Below are positions 20,701 through 28,231 of a stretch of DNA of 64,000 nt, piece after piece. The stretch is from DATCJA01 sp963734635 (lineage in GTDB: Bacteria; Acidobacteriota; Vicinamibacteria; Vicinamibacterales; UBA2999). The notes beneath the pieces are model-generated. The model ran no database searches. It saw only the letters and a program-made list of their open reading frames with translations, and had not been told where the DNA came from. Made by a program: the position numbers and the translations under genes. The first letter of the stretch is position 1. Every line of letters begins with the position of its first letter. Location of the stretch: the NCBI GenBank assembly GCA_963734635.1, contig CAVTIA010000014.1, positions 620,001 through 684,000 on the forward strand, read 5' to 3'.

Positions 20701-20706
20701 CAGTGA
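14789..20706 (+). CDS. giant secreted M4 metalloprotease with tandem BACON and Kelch modules (one frameshift)
   Basis: Corrected length is about 1,970 residues. Order: signal peptide (ALVLVVVLALTG); a propeptide; an M4 thermolysin-type domain with HEWTH at residues 355-359 and the third ligand Glu379 in ALNESFSD, the spacing of thermolysin; a beta domain; then BACON-like Ig repeats (GWTVESEAAWLTASPGSG) alternating with Kelch propeller motifs (DGRVYVAGGQ, DGKLYVVGG). The BACON-plus-Kelch block is encoded by two almost identical 1.69-kb units and part of a third. In the second unit one base is lost near 20095 (CTGGGGCGG against CTGGCGGCGG in the first), ending the printed frame at 20362; correction carries it to the stop at 20706. 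The protease should be extracellular, the repeats acting in surface or polymer binding. Confidence 0.88.
17022..20660 (+). repeat. 1,692-bp tandem repeat encoding BACON + Kelch block (2 copies and a partial third)
   Basis: The same landmark GACGGGCGGA opens the units at 17041, 18733 and 20424, giving periods of 1,692 and 1,691 bp. By eye the two full copies differ at about 20 positions (about 99% identity). The third copy stops after some 255 bp, where the reading continues into a short unique tail. The missing base of copy 2 accounts for the shorter second period. Confidence 0.95.
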
Positions 20707-20727
20707 CTGCCTTGTCAGGCAATCACC

Positions 20728-21318
20728 TCAAAACGGGAACACCGCTCCGACGGCGAACCGTACGGAATTGCTGGCATCGTCCTCGATAACGCGGAAGTAT
20801 GACGCCGCAAACCGCAGAGCGATGTTGTCGGTCATTCTGACGTTCACCCCGCCGCCAAGCTCGAGGGCTGCATCGCTGTCCGATTCCGATTCGTCCACGG
20901 TGAACGTTCGACCGCCCACCGTGGCGCTGCCCTCGATTGACGCGGAGCCGTGAACGAGCCCGAACAGGGCCTGCCCGAATGGCACGATTTGCGCGTTCTG
21001 CCGCGCGCTGAAGCGAATGCCTCCCATGAATGAGTGGATCCGCAAATCGGCAGACACGTTCACCGGAATACCTGCAACGACGCGAGTCTCATCAAGGGTC
21101 CTGTAGTGTCCGGAGACTTCGCCAACCACGCCCAGGCTGTCCGTGAGGTTGCCGAGGACATCGGCGTACCACCCACGAGTGAATGTCTCTTCCTCGAAGT
21201 GCAGCACCTGCCAGCCAGCAGACAGTTCACCGGCGTTGTTCTGCGCCCGGGCAGGCTGCGGGATCGCGAGAAGCAATATGGCGAGAGCAGCGATCACGGA
21301 AATCCGCAAACGTGTCAT
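20728..21318 (-). CDS. outer membrane beta-barrel protein
   Basis: A 196-residue protein from ATG 21318, chosen over an upstream in-frame start because the signal peptide (ISVIAALAILLLAIPQPARA) begins there. The mature part alternates short amphipathic strands (HFEEETFTRGWYADVLGNL, RIHSFMGGIRFSA, IVPFGQALFGL, LELGGGVNVRMT, LRFAASYFRVI) and ends with the aromatic FAVGAVFPF, a typical barrel C-terminus. This matches small OmpA/OmpW-like eight-stranded barrels; the substrate, if any, is unknown. It is convergent with the giant protease, 21 bp away. Confidence 0.82.
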   Translation of the reverse strand: MTRLRISVIAALAILLLAIPQPARAQNNAGELSAGWQVLHFEEETFTRGWYADVLGNLTDSLGVVGEVSGHYRTLDETRVVAGIPVNVSADLRIHSFMGGIRFSARQNAQIVPFGQALFGLVHGSASIEGSATVGGRTFTVDESESDSDAALELGGGVNVRMTDNIALRFAASYFRVIEDDASNSVRFAVGAVFPF

Positions 21319-21797
21319 GCGATTCTCCCTGCCCAATCCCCGTGGGCAAAAAACGACGGGCCGGCGGGTGCCACCGACAACAAGTGTGCAGTTGAGCACG
21401 GTTCAGCGCAACTCAGAACGGCCAAGCCTTTCTCGTATCCGTCGGCGTACCCGTTACGCAGTGTTCCATGTGGCATGCCACCTGGGAACGCGCGAAACCA
21501 GGCCTTAATTTGCGTTCTCGTGAGGAGCGTCTATCCAGGCGCCTATCGCCCAGTTCAGCGCACCGTGGAAAAGCTGTGTCTTGCCGATTTTGTGACGCGC
21601 TTCTCGGGGTAGACTCAGGGCCGTTCCCTGAGCTATGCCGCACAGGTTTCAGCGGTTCCTTGCGCTGCATGGCCGCACGCGCACGTCCGCTGCACGTTCC
21701 GCCGGACTTCTGCGCCTTTACTGGTAGCGGGCGGCGCAGCCTCCTCAGGCCCTGACGTGCAAGGGGCCGGCTCGTGCCCTCCGCCGCGGAGGTCTCG
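21319..21797. promoter_or_regulatory. divergent intergenic region with interrupted palindrome
   Basis: This gap of about 480 bp lies between the divergent barrel and propeller genes and must hold both promoters. At 21463-21489 there is an interrupted palindrome: GTTCC, then the perfect GTGGCATGCCAC, then GGAAC, which could be an operator. A second small hairpin (CTCAGGG/CCCTGAG) lies at 21614-21632. No gene-like frame is seen. Confidence 0.4.
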
Positions 21798-22850
21798 ATG
21801 ACGCGTACGATTCTTGTCTCAGTGATTCTTGTCGGGCTCTGTGTCGCGTCGGCGACGGCCCGTCAGGCGGCGCCCACAAACACGAGGATCATGGCCGGGC
21901 TCAACAACCCGCGCGGACTGGCACTCGGCCCGAATGGGGCTGTCTACGTGGCCGAAGCGGGTGCCGGCGGCGCCGGCCCGTGCCGTGTCGCCCCGACGAA
22001 CGAAACGCGCTGTTTTGGTCTGACGGGCGCCATCTCTCGATTCCTCAACGGCACGCAGGCGCGTATCGTCACCGGACTCCCATCGCATGCCCTCCCGAGC
22101 GGCGAGGCGGCCGACGGACCAAATGACGTGTCCTTTCAGAACACTGGCGACATGTTCGTCGTCATGGGCCTTGGGTTCGATCCGGTTGACCGGCGATTCT
22201 TCGGAGCTGCCGGAGCGTCGTTTGGCAAGCTTCTACAGATCTCACCAGAGGGTCAGATCAGGGAGGCTGGCGATGTGACGGCGTACGAGAGGGACGTGAA
22301 TCCCGGCGGCGGACCGCCCGACAGCAACCCGTACGGTGTCCTCGCGCTGCAGTCCGTGAGGCTCGTCGCGGATGCAGGCGCCAATGCCGTAGTCAGCGTC
22401 ATCGCCAGCGGCCTGGTCAATACGGTGGCCGTTTTTCCCTCGCGCCCAAACCGAGCCACTGACGCTGTGCCGACTTCGATCGCCGTCGGACCGGATGGCG
22501 CCTACTACGTGGGCGAGCTCTCCGGCGTGCCGTTCGCAGCCGGAGCGGCCAACGTCTATCGCGTTGTTCCGGGCCAGGCGCCGCAAGTGTTTCGGAGCGG
22601 CTTCACAACCGTCACCGACATCGACTTCGGACCCGACGGCAGCCTTTATGTCATCGAGCACTCGACCGGTCCGCAGTTCTTTGCTCTGCCAGGCGATCTG
22701 GTCAGAATCAGACCCGACGGCACGCGAACAATCCTTGTCGCCAACTTGGATAGACCGACATCAGTGGTCGTCGACAGCAGCGGAGCGGTCTATTACACGA
22801 ACCGAGGCATCACCCCCGGCGCCGGTGAAGTTTGGAAATACACGCCGTAA
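21798..22850 (+). CDS. ScyD/ScyE-family exported propeller
   Basis: A 350-residue protein from ATG 21798, eight codons inside a longer frame, because the signal peptide (RTILVSVILVGLCVASATA) starts there. NHL-like blades follow: GLNNPRGLALGPNGAVYVAEAG, PTSIAVGPDGAYYVGELSG, TDIDFGPDGSLYVIEH and RPTSVVVDSSGAVYYTNRG. The PYGVLAL and PFAAGAANVYRV segments are typical of the ScyD/ScyE family, named after scytonemin-cluster proteins but widespread; no enzymatic residues are identified here. It is probably periplasmic or extracellular. The downstream transporter is convergent. Confidence 0.88.
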   Translation: MTRTILVSVILVGLCVASATARQAAPTNTRIMAGLNNPRGLALGPNGAVYVAEAGAGGAGPCRVAPTNETRCFGLTGAISRFLNGTQARIVTGLPSHALPSGEAADGPNDVSFQNTGDMFVVMGLGFDPVDRRFFGAAGASFGKLLQISPEGQIREAGDVTAYERDVNPGGGPPDSNPYGVLALQSVRLVADAGANAVVSVIASGLVNTVAVFPSRPNRATDAVPTSIAVGPDGAYYVGELSGVPFAAGAANVYRVVPGQAPQVFRSGFTTVTDIDFGPDGSLYVIEHSTGPQFFALPGDLVRIRPDGTRTILVANLDRPTSVVVDSSGAVYYTNRGITPGAGEVWKYTP

Positions 22851-22857
22851 ATGACTG

Positions 22858-24222
22858 CTACTTTTCTCGCGTGCGGTCGGCTTCTTTGCCAGCCGATCCC
22901 ATTGATACGTCCGCAAGGCCTGACCGCATCATGTACCAGAAGAGGATCACGCCTGGCATGGCAATGAATGTCGTCAGCAGGTAGAAGTTGACGTAACCCA
23001 CGTCCTCGATCAACGCGCCGGCGGTGGTGCCGGTCAGGAACCGCCCGGCGATGCTTGCGAGCGCCGAGAGCAGTGCATACTGCGTGGCAGTGAACCGCAG
23101 ATTGCACAGCGCTGACAGGTAGGCGACGACGGTCACACCGCCGATGCCGCTGGCAAAGTTCTCGAAACCGATGACCGCAGCCATGCCCATGTTCGTGTGA
23201 CCGGCTGCCGCAAGCGCGGCAAAGCCGAAATTCGAGATGGCCATCAGCACGAGGCTGATGAGAACCGATCGCTTCATCCCGAGCTTCGCATACAGGATCC
23301 CGCCGACGAACACACCAACCAGCAGCGTGACGAACCCGACCCCGACGTCGTAAAACGCGATTTCGTCGTTCGTGAATCCGAGATCCTGGAACAGCAGACG
23401 CAACGTCAGGTTCGCGAGCGTGTCGCCAATCTTGTGGATCAGGACGAATATCAAGACGACGATGGCGCCCTCGCGCTTGACGAACTCGGCAAGCGGACTG
23501 AAATACGCAACGATGGCCTGAATAGCGCTGCGGGGGACGGCGGGTTCACGATGCCGCGCGGGCTCGCCCATGACGACGCCGACCAGCATTGCCGGCAGCG
23601 CAAACAGAGCACACGCGCTGTACGCGACGGCCCATCCATAGCGGGCAGCGACGACGAGCGCGAGGGCGCCTGCCGTCGTGGCGCCGATCCTCCAGCCGTA
23701 CTGCGACATGCCTGAGCCGACGCCGAGCTGGCGTGGCTCGAGCAGCTCGATGCGATACGCATCGATGATGATGTCGAAGGTGGCACCAGCGAAACCAACG
23801 AGAATGGCCGCGAGCGCCACCGTGCTCAGTGCCTGCTGAGGGTCGAGGCTGCCGAGATAACCGACCGCGGCCATGACAAAAAGCCCCGTCAACCACAACC
23901 ACGAGCGGCGCTGACCAAAGCGACCGAGCACTGGAATGCGTACGTTGTCGACAAGCGGCGCCCAGAGGAACTTGAAGTTGTATGCCAGAAACGTCAGCGC
24001 GAACATCGTCACCGCGCTCTTCTGGATCCCGTACTGCGCGAGCCGTGTAGTCAGCGTGGCGCCGATCATCGCGTACGCGAATCCCGACGACACACCGAGA
24101 AACAGTGCGGCCAACGGCGCACTCTCGATGTACGGGCGTACGCCTTCGGGAACGTACGCGCGCCAATCGCGACGCTCCACCGCGGTCCGGTCTCCATAGA
24201 CGCGAGGATGCGCGTTGTCCAT
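22858..24222 (-). CDS. AmpG-like MFS transporter
   Basis: A 454-residue membrane protein with about twelve hydrophobic segments. Features of the AmpG/PAT branch are YGIQKSAVTMFALTFLAYNFKFLWAPLVDN after the first helix, LGRFGQRRSWLW, GATFDIIIDAYRIELL, and FENFASGIGGVTVVAYLSALCN in the second half. AmpG proteins import muropeptides (anhydromuropeptides) for wall recycling; relatives outside Proteobacteria may carry other solutes. ATG 24222 is used in place of the TTG one codon earlier. There are no peptidoglycan genes nearby. Confidence 0.85.
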   Translation of the reverse strand: MDNAHPRVYGDRTAVERRDWRAYVPEGVRPYIESAPLAALFLGVSSGFAYAMIGATLTTRLAQYGIQKSAVTMFALTFLAYNFKFLWAPLVDNVRIPVLGRFGQRRSWLWLTGLFVMAAVGYLGSLDPQQALSTVALAAILVGFAGATFDIIIDAYRIELLEPRQLGVGSGMSQYGWRIGATTAGALALVVAARYGWAVAYSACALFALPAMLVGVVMGEPARHREPAVPRSAIQAIVAYFSPLAEFVKREGAIVVLIFVLIHKIGDTLANLTLRLLFQDLGFTNDEIAFYDVGVGFVTLLVGVFVGGILYAKLGMKRSVLISLVLMAISNFGFAALAAAGHTNMGMAAVIGFENFASGIGGVTVVAYLSALCNLRFTATQYALLSALASIAGRFLTGTTAGALIEDVGYVNFYLLTTFIAMPGVILFWYMMRSGLADVSMGSAGKEADRTREK

Positions 24223-24272
24223 CAAAAGCCATTATCGGAGATTTCTGGGCCCGACTTTGCTGGGACGGGCGT

Positions 24273-25427
24273 CTACGTACGATGGCGCGCACGCCGCAAA
24301 AGGCGTCCCACCCTCCAGATGACGCGCTGGAGCAGACTCCGCACTGGAACCATTGAGTGGAAGTCGCCAGCGAAGCGATACGGAATCCCCGCCAATTCCA
24401 GGTGCGTTCGGACCCTGCCGAGCACCTGGCGCGCACGCTCGCGCTGTCGATCGTCGAGCCGGCTGAGCGATCTGACCAGCGTCTGGTGCGGCCACTCGAC
24501 CAGATCCCAGAAGGTGATCATCGAGATGTTCATGCCGACGAGGCGTTGCACGAAGCGCTCGAGCGTCCAGATCGACGGATCGTACACGCCGATGCTCATC
24601 CAGAACCTCGGCACGTGAGACGAGGCTCGGCGCGCCGCCATCTCACGGATGCGCTGAATTGTCTCGAACACCTTCTCCACCTGAACGGCCTTGCGGATCC
24701 GCTTCATCATTTCGCCGTCGTCGCTGTCGAGGCTGACCTGAATGACCCGGAATTCCGCCAGCATCTCGAGTTCGACATCGGTGTACTGCTTGGCCAGGTT
24801 CGTGATGATGTACGGCCGGTGACCGGCCTCGACTATCCGCCGGCACCAGGTCACCCACTTCGGATGGAACGTCGTCTCGCCGTGGCCGTTCACGTGCACC
24901 ATGGCCCCGGGCTCGTTCGCCAGCAGCGGCACGATCCGCTCGAAGAGCGCCTCCTCCATCTCGACGCCGGCGTAGGAAGGCGACGAGACGGCACAGTAGT
25001 CGCACCGCAGGTTGCACTTCTCGTTGATGTCGATACGGACTTCGGCGACGGGCAGCGGGTCGAGCGGATCGGGCGACGGGACGGCCCGAACGGCCGCCTC
25101 GACGCGTTGTTTCAGCGTGGCCACCGGGACGGTGCTTCGGATGTGGCATCGCTGGCACGGTGACTGGAGGTTCCCGCTCAGCAACGACTCGCGAAGCGCC
25201 CTGAAGGCGTTCGTGTTGCGGAGGGCGCGGGTGTCACGACCGTCGGAGTCGAGTCGTCCGATCGAGTCGAAATTGCAGCAGGGGCGGACCTCGCCTCGGG
25301 CCGAGATCTCCAGGTAGTTCCACGGATCGAGGCAGTCGCGTGTCAGGGGCTGTGGCCGATCGGTCGACACAACAACTCCATGTTCTTCCTGTGCAGGCGC
25401 CATGTCCAGGGCGGGGTGCTCGCGCAT
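24273..25427 (-). CDS. radical SAM protein with N-terminal SPASM-like cysteine set
   Basis: A 384-residue protein. The canonical CX3CX2C motif, CNLRCDYC, places cluster cysteines at 138, 142 and 145, followed by NGHGETTFHPKW (a GGE-like SAM motif) and a strand ending VSLDSDDGEM. Before the core, residues 32-94 hold Cys32, Cys50, Cys51, Cys91 and Cys94 in DCLDPWNYLEISARGEVRPC and a CQRC pair, which is the pattern of a SPASM auxiliary-cluster domain normally found after the core. The C-terminus ends in an arginine-rich tail (RVGRLLRRARHR). Substrate unknown; no small precursor peptide gene is obvious beside it. The gene stands alone downstream of a dispersed repeat. Confidence 0.85.
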   Translation of the reverse strand: MREHPALDMAPAQEEHGVVVSTDRPQPLTRDCLDPWNYLEISARGEVRPCCNFDSIGRLDSDGRDTRALRNTNAFRALRESLLSGNLQSPCQRCHIRSTVPVATLKQRVEAAVRAVPSPDPLDPLPVAEVRIDINEKCNLRCDYCAVSSPSYAGVEMEEALFERIVPLLANEPGAMVHVNGHGETTFHPKWVTWCRRIVEAGHRPYIITNLAKQYTDVELEMLAEFRVIQVSLDSDDGEMMKRIRKAVQVEKVFETIQRIREMAARRASSHVPRFWMSIGVYDPSIWTLERFVQRLVGMNISMITFWDLVEWPHQTLVRSLSRLDDRQRERARQVLGRVRTHLELAGIPYRFAGDFHSMVPVRSLLQRVIWRVGRLLRRARHRT

Positions 25428-25489
25428 TCGCGCCTGGCAGGCGCGGACAGAATCGCACGTTTTGAGCCGAGGCCAGAGCGGAGGCGTGT

Positions 25490-25625
25490 CTTAGACCGTT
25501 ATGCGGCCCCGAACGAGAATTTTGTACCCATAAGTCGATCCGCATAACGGTCTTGGCGCGCGGAGCGCGCCAAGAGATACAGCCAACTAGCCAAGGGCAT
25601 TCCTCATCGGGATACCAAGGGCAGG
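25490..25625 (+). repeat. dispersed hairpin element, copy A
   Basis: A 14-bp perfect inverted repeat (AGACCGTTATGCGG at 25493-25506, its complement at 25540-25553) is followed by a second hairpin, CTTGGCGCGC-GGA-GCGCGCCAAG (25552-25574), and by a non-palindromic tail containing AGCCAAGGGC and CATCGGGATA. The same order of parts is found at 49412-49555. It lies between two minus-strand genes. Confidence 0.85.
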
Positions 25626-25632
25626 CCCTTGT

Positions 25633-27093
25633 CTAGTTCTGAGGTGCTGCCGTTCTCGCGGCAGACGTCACCTCGAACGCGAAGCGGAATGCCGGCAGAT
25701 CTTCCCCCGGATGGTCGGCCGCATAGGTGAGCTGCGGCATGCGGTAGTTAATCGGAAGCGTCTCGGTACCCTTGTAGATTCCTGGATAGAGATCGATGAA
25801 ATGCCAGCCGGGCTCGCCAGTCGCTTCCATATAGATCGTCACGTCGCCCTGGCTGTTGAACGCGCACGCATAGCCGATGTACGCGTTGTCGTAGACGAGA
25901 TGCATGATGTTCGACGTCTCGGTCCAGCCGACCCCTTTCAGGTGCAGCGTGATCTTCGTGCCCACCGGCCCGCGGGTCACTTCCATCGGGAGCGCCGTTG
26001 TCTTCACGAAGTGGGTGCCAATCCGGCGCGTGCCGCCGGCGTCGATATACAGCCCGTGCGTGCCGCCGAGATCGTCGGGCGTCGCAAAGGTGATGGCCAC
26101 GCGCCCCTCGCGATCGGCCACGGCTTCACCTACAGGTACGGATGAAGTTTCCCACCCGCCGCCGTCGATGCGATTGCCGATGACGCGTGTCCAGTTGAGC
26201 GTGTAGCGCTCGCCCGGCGTGAATTTCTCACCGGTGACAGTCACCTTTTCGCCCACACCGGAGAAGCGCGGGTTCGAACGCAGATCCCCATGGGGAGTCT
26301 GCAGACGCACGTGCGTCTGTGCCTGTGCAGCCGGTGGAGGGGGAAGGACGGGAGCACCGGAGGTAACGGTGAACGGAATCGAGAATCGAGGCCGGTCGGG
26401 CTCGGGACTCTGCTCCTGGTTCCGATACGGGAACCCGAACTGGCCGTGCAGCACTTCGATCACATGATCGCCGACGTGACCGGTCGCTGGAATCGTCAAG
26501 CGCCCCGAACCGTGCGTCGTCACCGCAGAGATCCAGCCGGTCCACCGGTTGTCGTACAGCAGATTGAAGGACATTTCCAGGCTGCGATAGCCGATGCCCT
26601 TCACATCAATCGTGATGGGGGTGCCGAGAGGTCCACTCCGCGGAGAGACGTCGACCGACATGTCGATCGAATAGGCGACCTGCGTCATCAGACGATCGCC
26701 CTGCTGCAGCACGATGTCGTGGTTGAAGCCGAAGTCCTCGGGCGTCTTGAACGTGGCCTGCAGGCGTCCGGCGGCGTCGCTGCGGACGCGCGCCATCTCG
26801 TAGTTCACCGGCACGAACTCGCGTCCCTTGTACTCGGATTCGGTGACGTTCCACCGCCCGATCACCGTCCGCCAGATCATCTGGAATTCCTGGTTGGGAG
26901 GTAGATCGGCGGCTGTAACGGTGAAGGGGTCTCCTGCCTTGCCGTGGAGCGGCGCGACACCCATTGTGCCGACATAGCCATCTCGTGGCTCGCCCACTTC
27001 TACTTGCGGCCCAAAACGCGACGCCGGCTCCTGTGCGGGAGCCGGCGCGGCGAAGATTACGGTGAGAAGAAGGACGAAGGCTGGAACGCGCAC
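25633..27093 (-). CDS. secreted protein with two homologous Ig-like halves
   Basis: About 486 residues from GTG 27093, which places the signal peptide (VRVPAFVLLLTVIFAAPAPA) at the N-terminus; an ATG at 27156 is possible but overlaps the upstream gene by 44 bp. Two similar halves are seen: in each, a domain with WRTVIG / WTRVIG and F(K/A)TP(E/D)D is followed by one with GPLGTPITIDVKGIGYR / GPVGTKITLHLKGVGWT, then LLYDNRWTGW / LVYDNAYIGY and H.IEVLHG / HFIDLYPG. These resemble IPT/TIG folds. No catalytic motif is visible. It is probably co-transcribed with the smaller secreted protein before it. Confidence 0.75.
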   Translation of the reverse strand: MRVPAFVLLLTVIFAAPAPAQEPASRFGPQVEVGEPRDGYVGTMGVAPLHGKAGDPFTVTAADLPPNQEFQMIWRTVIGRWNVTESEYKGREFVPVNYEMARVRSDAAGRLQATFKTPEDFGFNHDIVLQQGDRLMTQVAYSIDMSVDVSPRSGPLGTPITIDVKGIGYRSLEMSFNLLYDNRWTGWISAVTTHGSGRLTIPATGHVGDHVIEVLHGQFGFPYRNQEQSPEPDRPRFSIPFTVTSGAPVLPPPPAAQAQTHVRLQTPHGDLRSNPRFSGVGEKVTVTGEKFTPGERYTLNWTRVIGNRIDGGGWETSSVPVGEAVADREGRVAITFATPDDLGGTHGLYIDAGGTRRIGTHFVKTTALPMEVTRGPVGTKITLHLKGVGWTETSNIMHLVYDNAYIGYACAFNSQGDVTIYMEATGEPGWHFIDLYPGIYKGTETLPINYRMPQLTYAADHPGEDLPAFRFAFEVTSAARTAAPQN

Positions 27094-27112
27094 CGCCAGG
27101 TCCAGACCGATG

Positions 27113-27625
27113 TTACTGGGCGGAGGCGGTCTTCGTAACCGGCGTGCCCTCGACAATCCACAACTGCGAGTTCGGGCGAGTGAAGGGCTCCCACGTCACG
27201 ACGGTTCCGTCCTGCATCGTCGCGACCACTTTGTAGCCCATCGATCCTGTCGGGTGGTTCTTCGGGATCTCCCATGAGTTGGCCCAGAAGTAGTCAGTCG
27301 GCGGGTTGCCGTGCGGGCCGTAATCGAGAGGCACCTTCTGACCGCTGCCAAGTTCGACGACCACGCTCTTCAGGACTTTGTCGTCGGCAGGGGTGCCGTT
27401 GGACTGGAGTATACGCGTGCGCCACGCGATGGCCTCGCCGCGCATGAACCGGCTCTGCAGCACGCAGAAGGGGCCGGGCGCGCCGTTGTTGAGGTTGTGG
27501 CTGACGACATCGCCTTCGAAGAACAGCTTGCCGGCCGGCGTCGTGCGCACCTGCGCAGAGGCAGGCGTGGCAAGGACGGCAGACGCAACAAACAGGACGA
27601 TTGCGGACACGGTAAGGCGTTTCAT
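27113..27625 (-). CDS. small secreted beta-sandwich protein
   Basis: A 170-residue protein with a clear signal peptide (LTVSAIVLFVASAVLATPASA). The mature part contains GKLFFEGDVV, FCVLQSRFMRGEAIAWRTRI, FWANSWEIPKNHPTGSMGYKVVA and QLWIVEG. It is paralogous to the protein at 36428-36916: both share the (C.L...F..GE...R) segment, a tryptophan followed by (I/V)P...PTG, and a C-terminal L.IV strand. The pattern suggests an Ig-like fold. Function is unknown. Preferred start ATG 27625. Confidence 0.75.
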   Translation of the reverse strand: MKRLTVSAIVLFVASAVLATPASAQVRTTPAGKLFFEGDVVSHNLNNGAPGPFCVLQSRFMRGEAIAWRTRILQSNGTPADDKVLKSVVVELGSGQKVPLDYGPHGNPPTDYFWANSWEIPKNHPTGSMGYKVVATMQDGTVVTWEPFTRPNSQLWIVEGTPVTKTASAQ

Positions 27626-27716
27626 CGAGGTCTCCTTCGTTCGCGCCCTGGGACTGTCACAAAAACCTTCGCGACAGGATATAGCGAATTGCGGTCGGCC
27701 TGCAAAGGGGGCGCAG

Positions 27717-28193
27717 TCACCCTACTTTGTTGGTCTTGATGTCGTAGATGAAGTGAATGCCGGCGTCCAGCGTGCCGTCAACGTTCTGCGGCTTGTACTC
27801 GAGGTCGATTTTCGCAAACTGCATCGAGACGTTCTCCATCGGATGCTCGCCGGCACTCGATGGCTGAACGCCTGTCACCAGGATGTCGGACATCTTGATG
27901 ATCAGATACTCCTGCTGCTCCTTTCCCGCCTTGCGCGACACGAGCGTGGCCTCTTTCACGTGCTGGCCCGTCGCGCACGCCTTCATGAGCAGCGGCGACG
28001 CCTTGTCCACGTTGTGCGTGAAGTTGAGATCGCTGAAACTCACCTTTCCCGCGCCGGCTCCGCCACCCGAGGCCGCGCTGCCGGCCTGAGACACGCCCCA
28101 TGACCACGACAGCACATCGATCTCCCCGGCATGCTTCGCGTCTGTTGATTCTCCCTTGATGTCTCCCAGTTTCAGGAAGACGTCTACAGCCAT
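27717..28193 (-). CDS. hcp: Hcp family tube protein (orphan)
   Basis: A 158-residue Hcp, normal for the type VI secretion Hcp1 family. MAVDVFLKLGDIKGESTDAKHAGEIDVLSWSWG at the N-terminus, the KVSFSDLNFTHNVDKASPLLMKACATG core and the IHFIYDIKTNKVG end are diagnostic. Hcp hexamers form the T6SS tube and may be secreted. GGAG lies just before ATG 28193. No other T6SS gene is present in the window; its neighbours are a secreted Ig-like protein and an FG-GAP lipoprotein, so it is an orphan that could serve a distant T6SS or act as a carrier. Confidence 0.95.
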   Translation of the reverse strand: MAVDVFLKLGDIKGESTDAKHAGEIDVLSWSWGVSQAGSAASGGGAGAGKVSFSDLNFTHNVDKASPLLMKACATGQHVKEATLVSRKAGKEQQEYLIIKMSDILVTGVQPSSAGEHPMENVSMQFAKIDLEYKPQNVDGTLDAGIHFIYDIKTNKVG

Positions 28194-28231
28194 CGCTCCG
28201 CTCCTGTTCTGCGCCGACCGATCGATTCGGC

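Noticed and set aside
4344..28193. Hcp at 27717 as a part of the CIS at the left edge
   Set aside because: The CIS has its own gp19-type tube; Hcp belongs to the T6SS family and lies 23 kb away.
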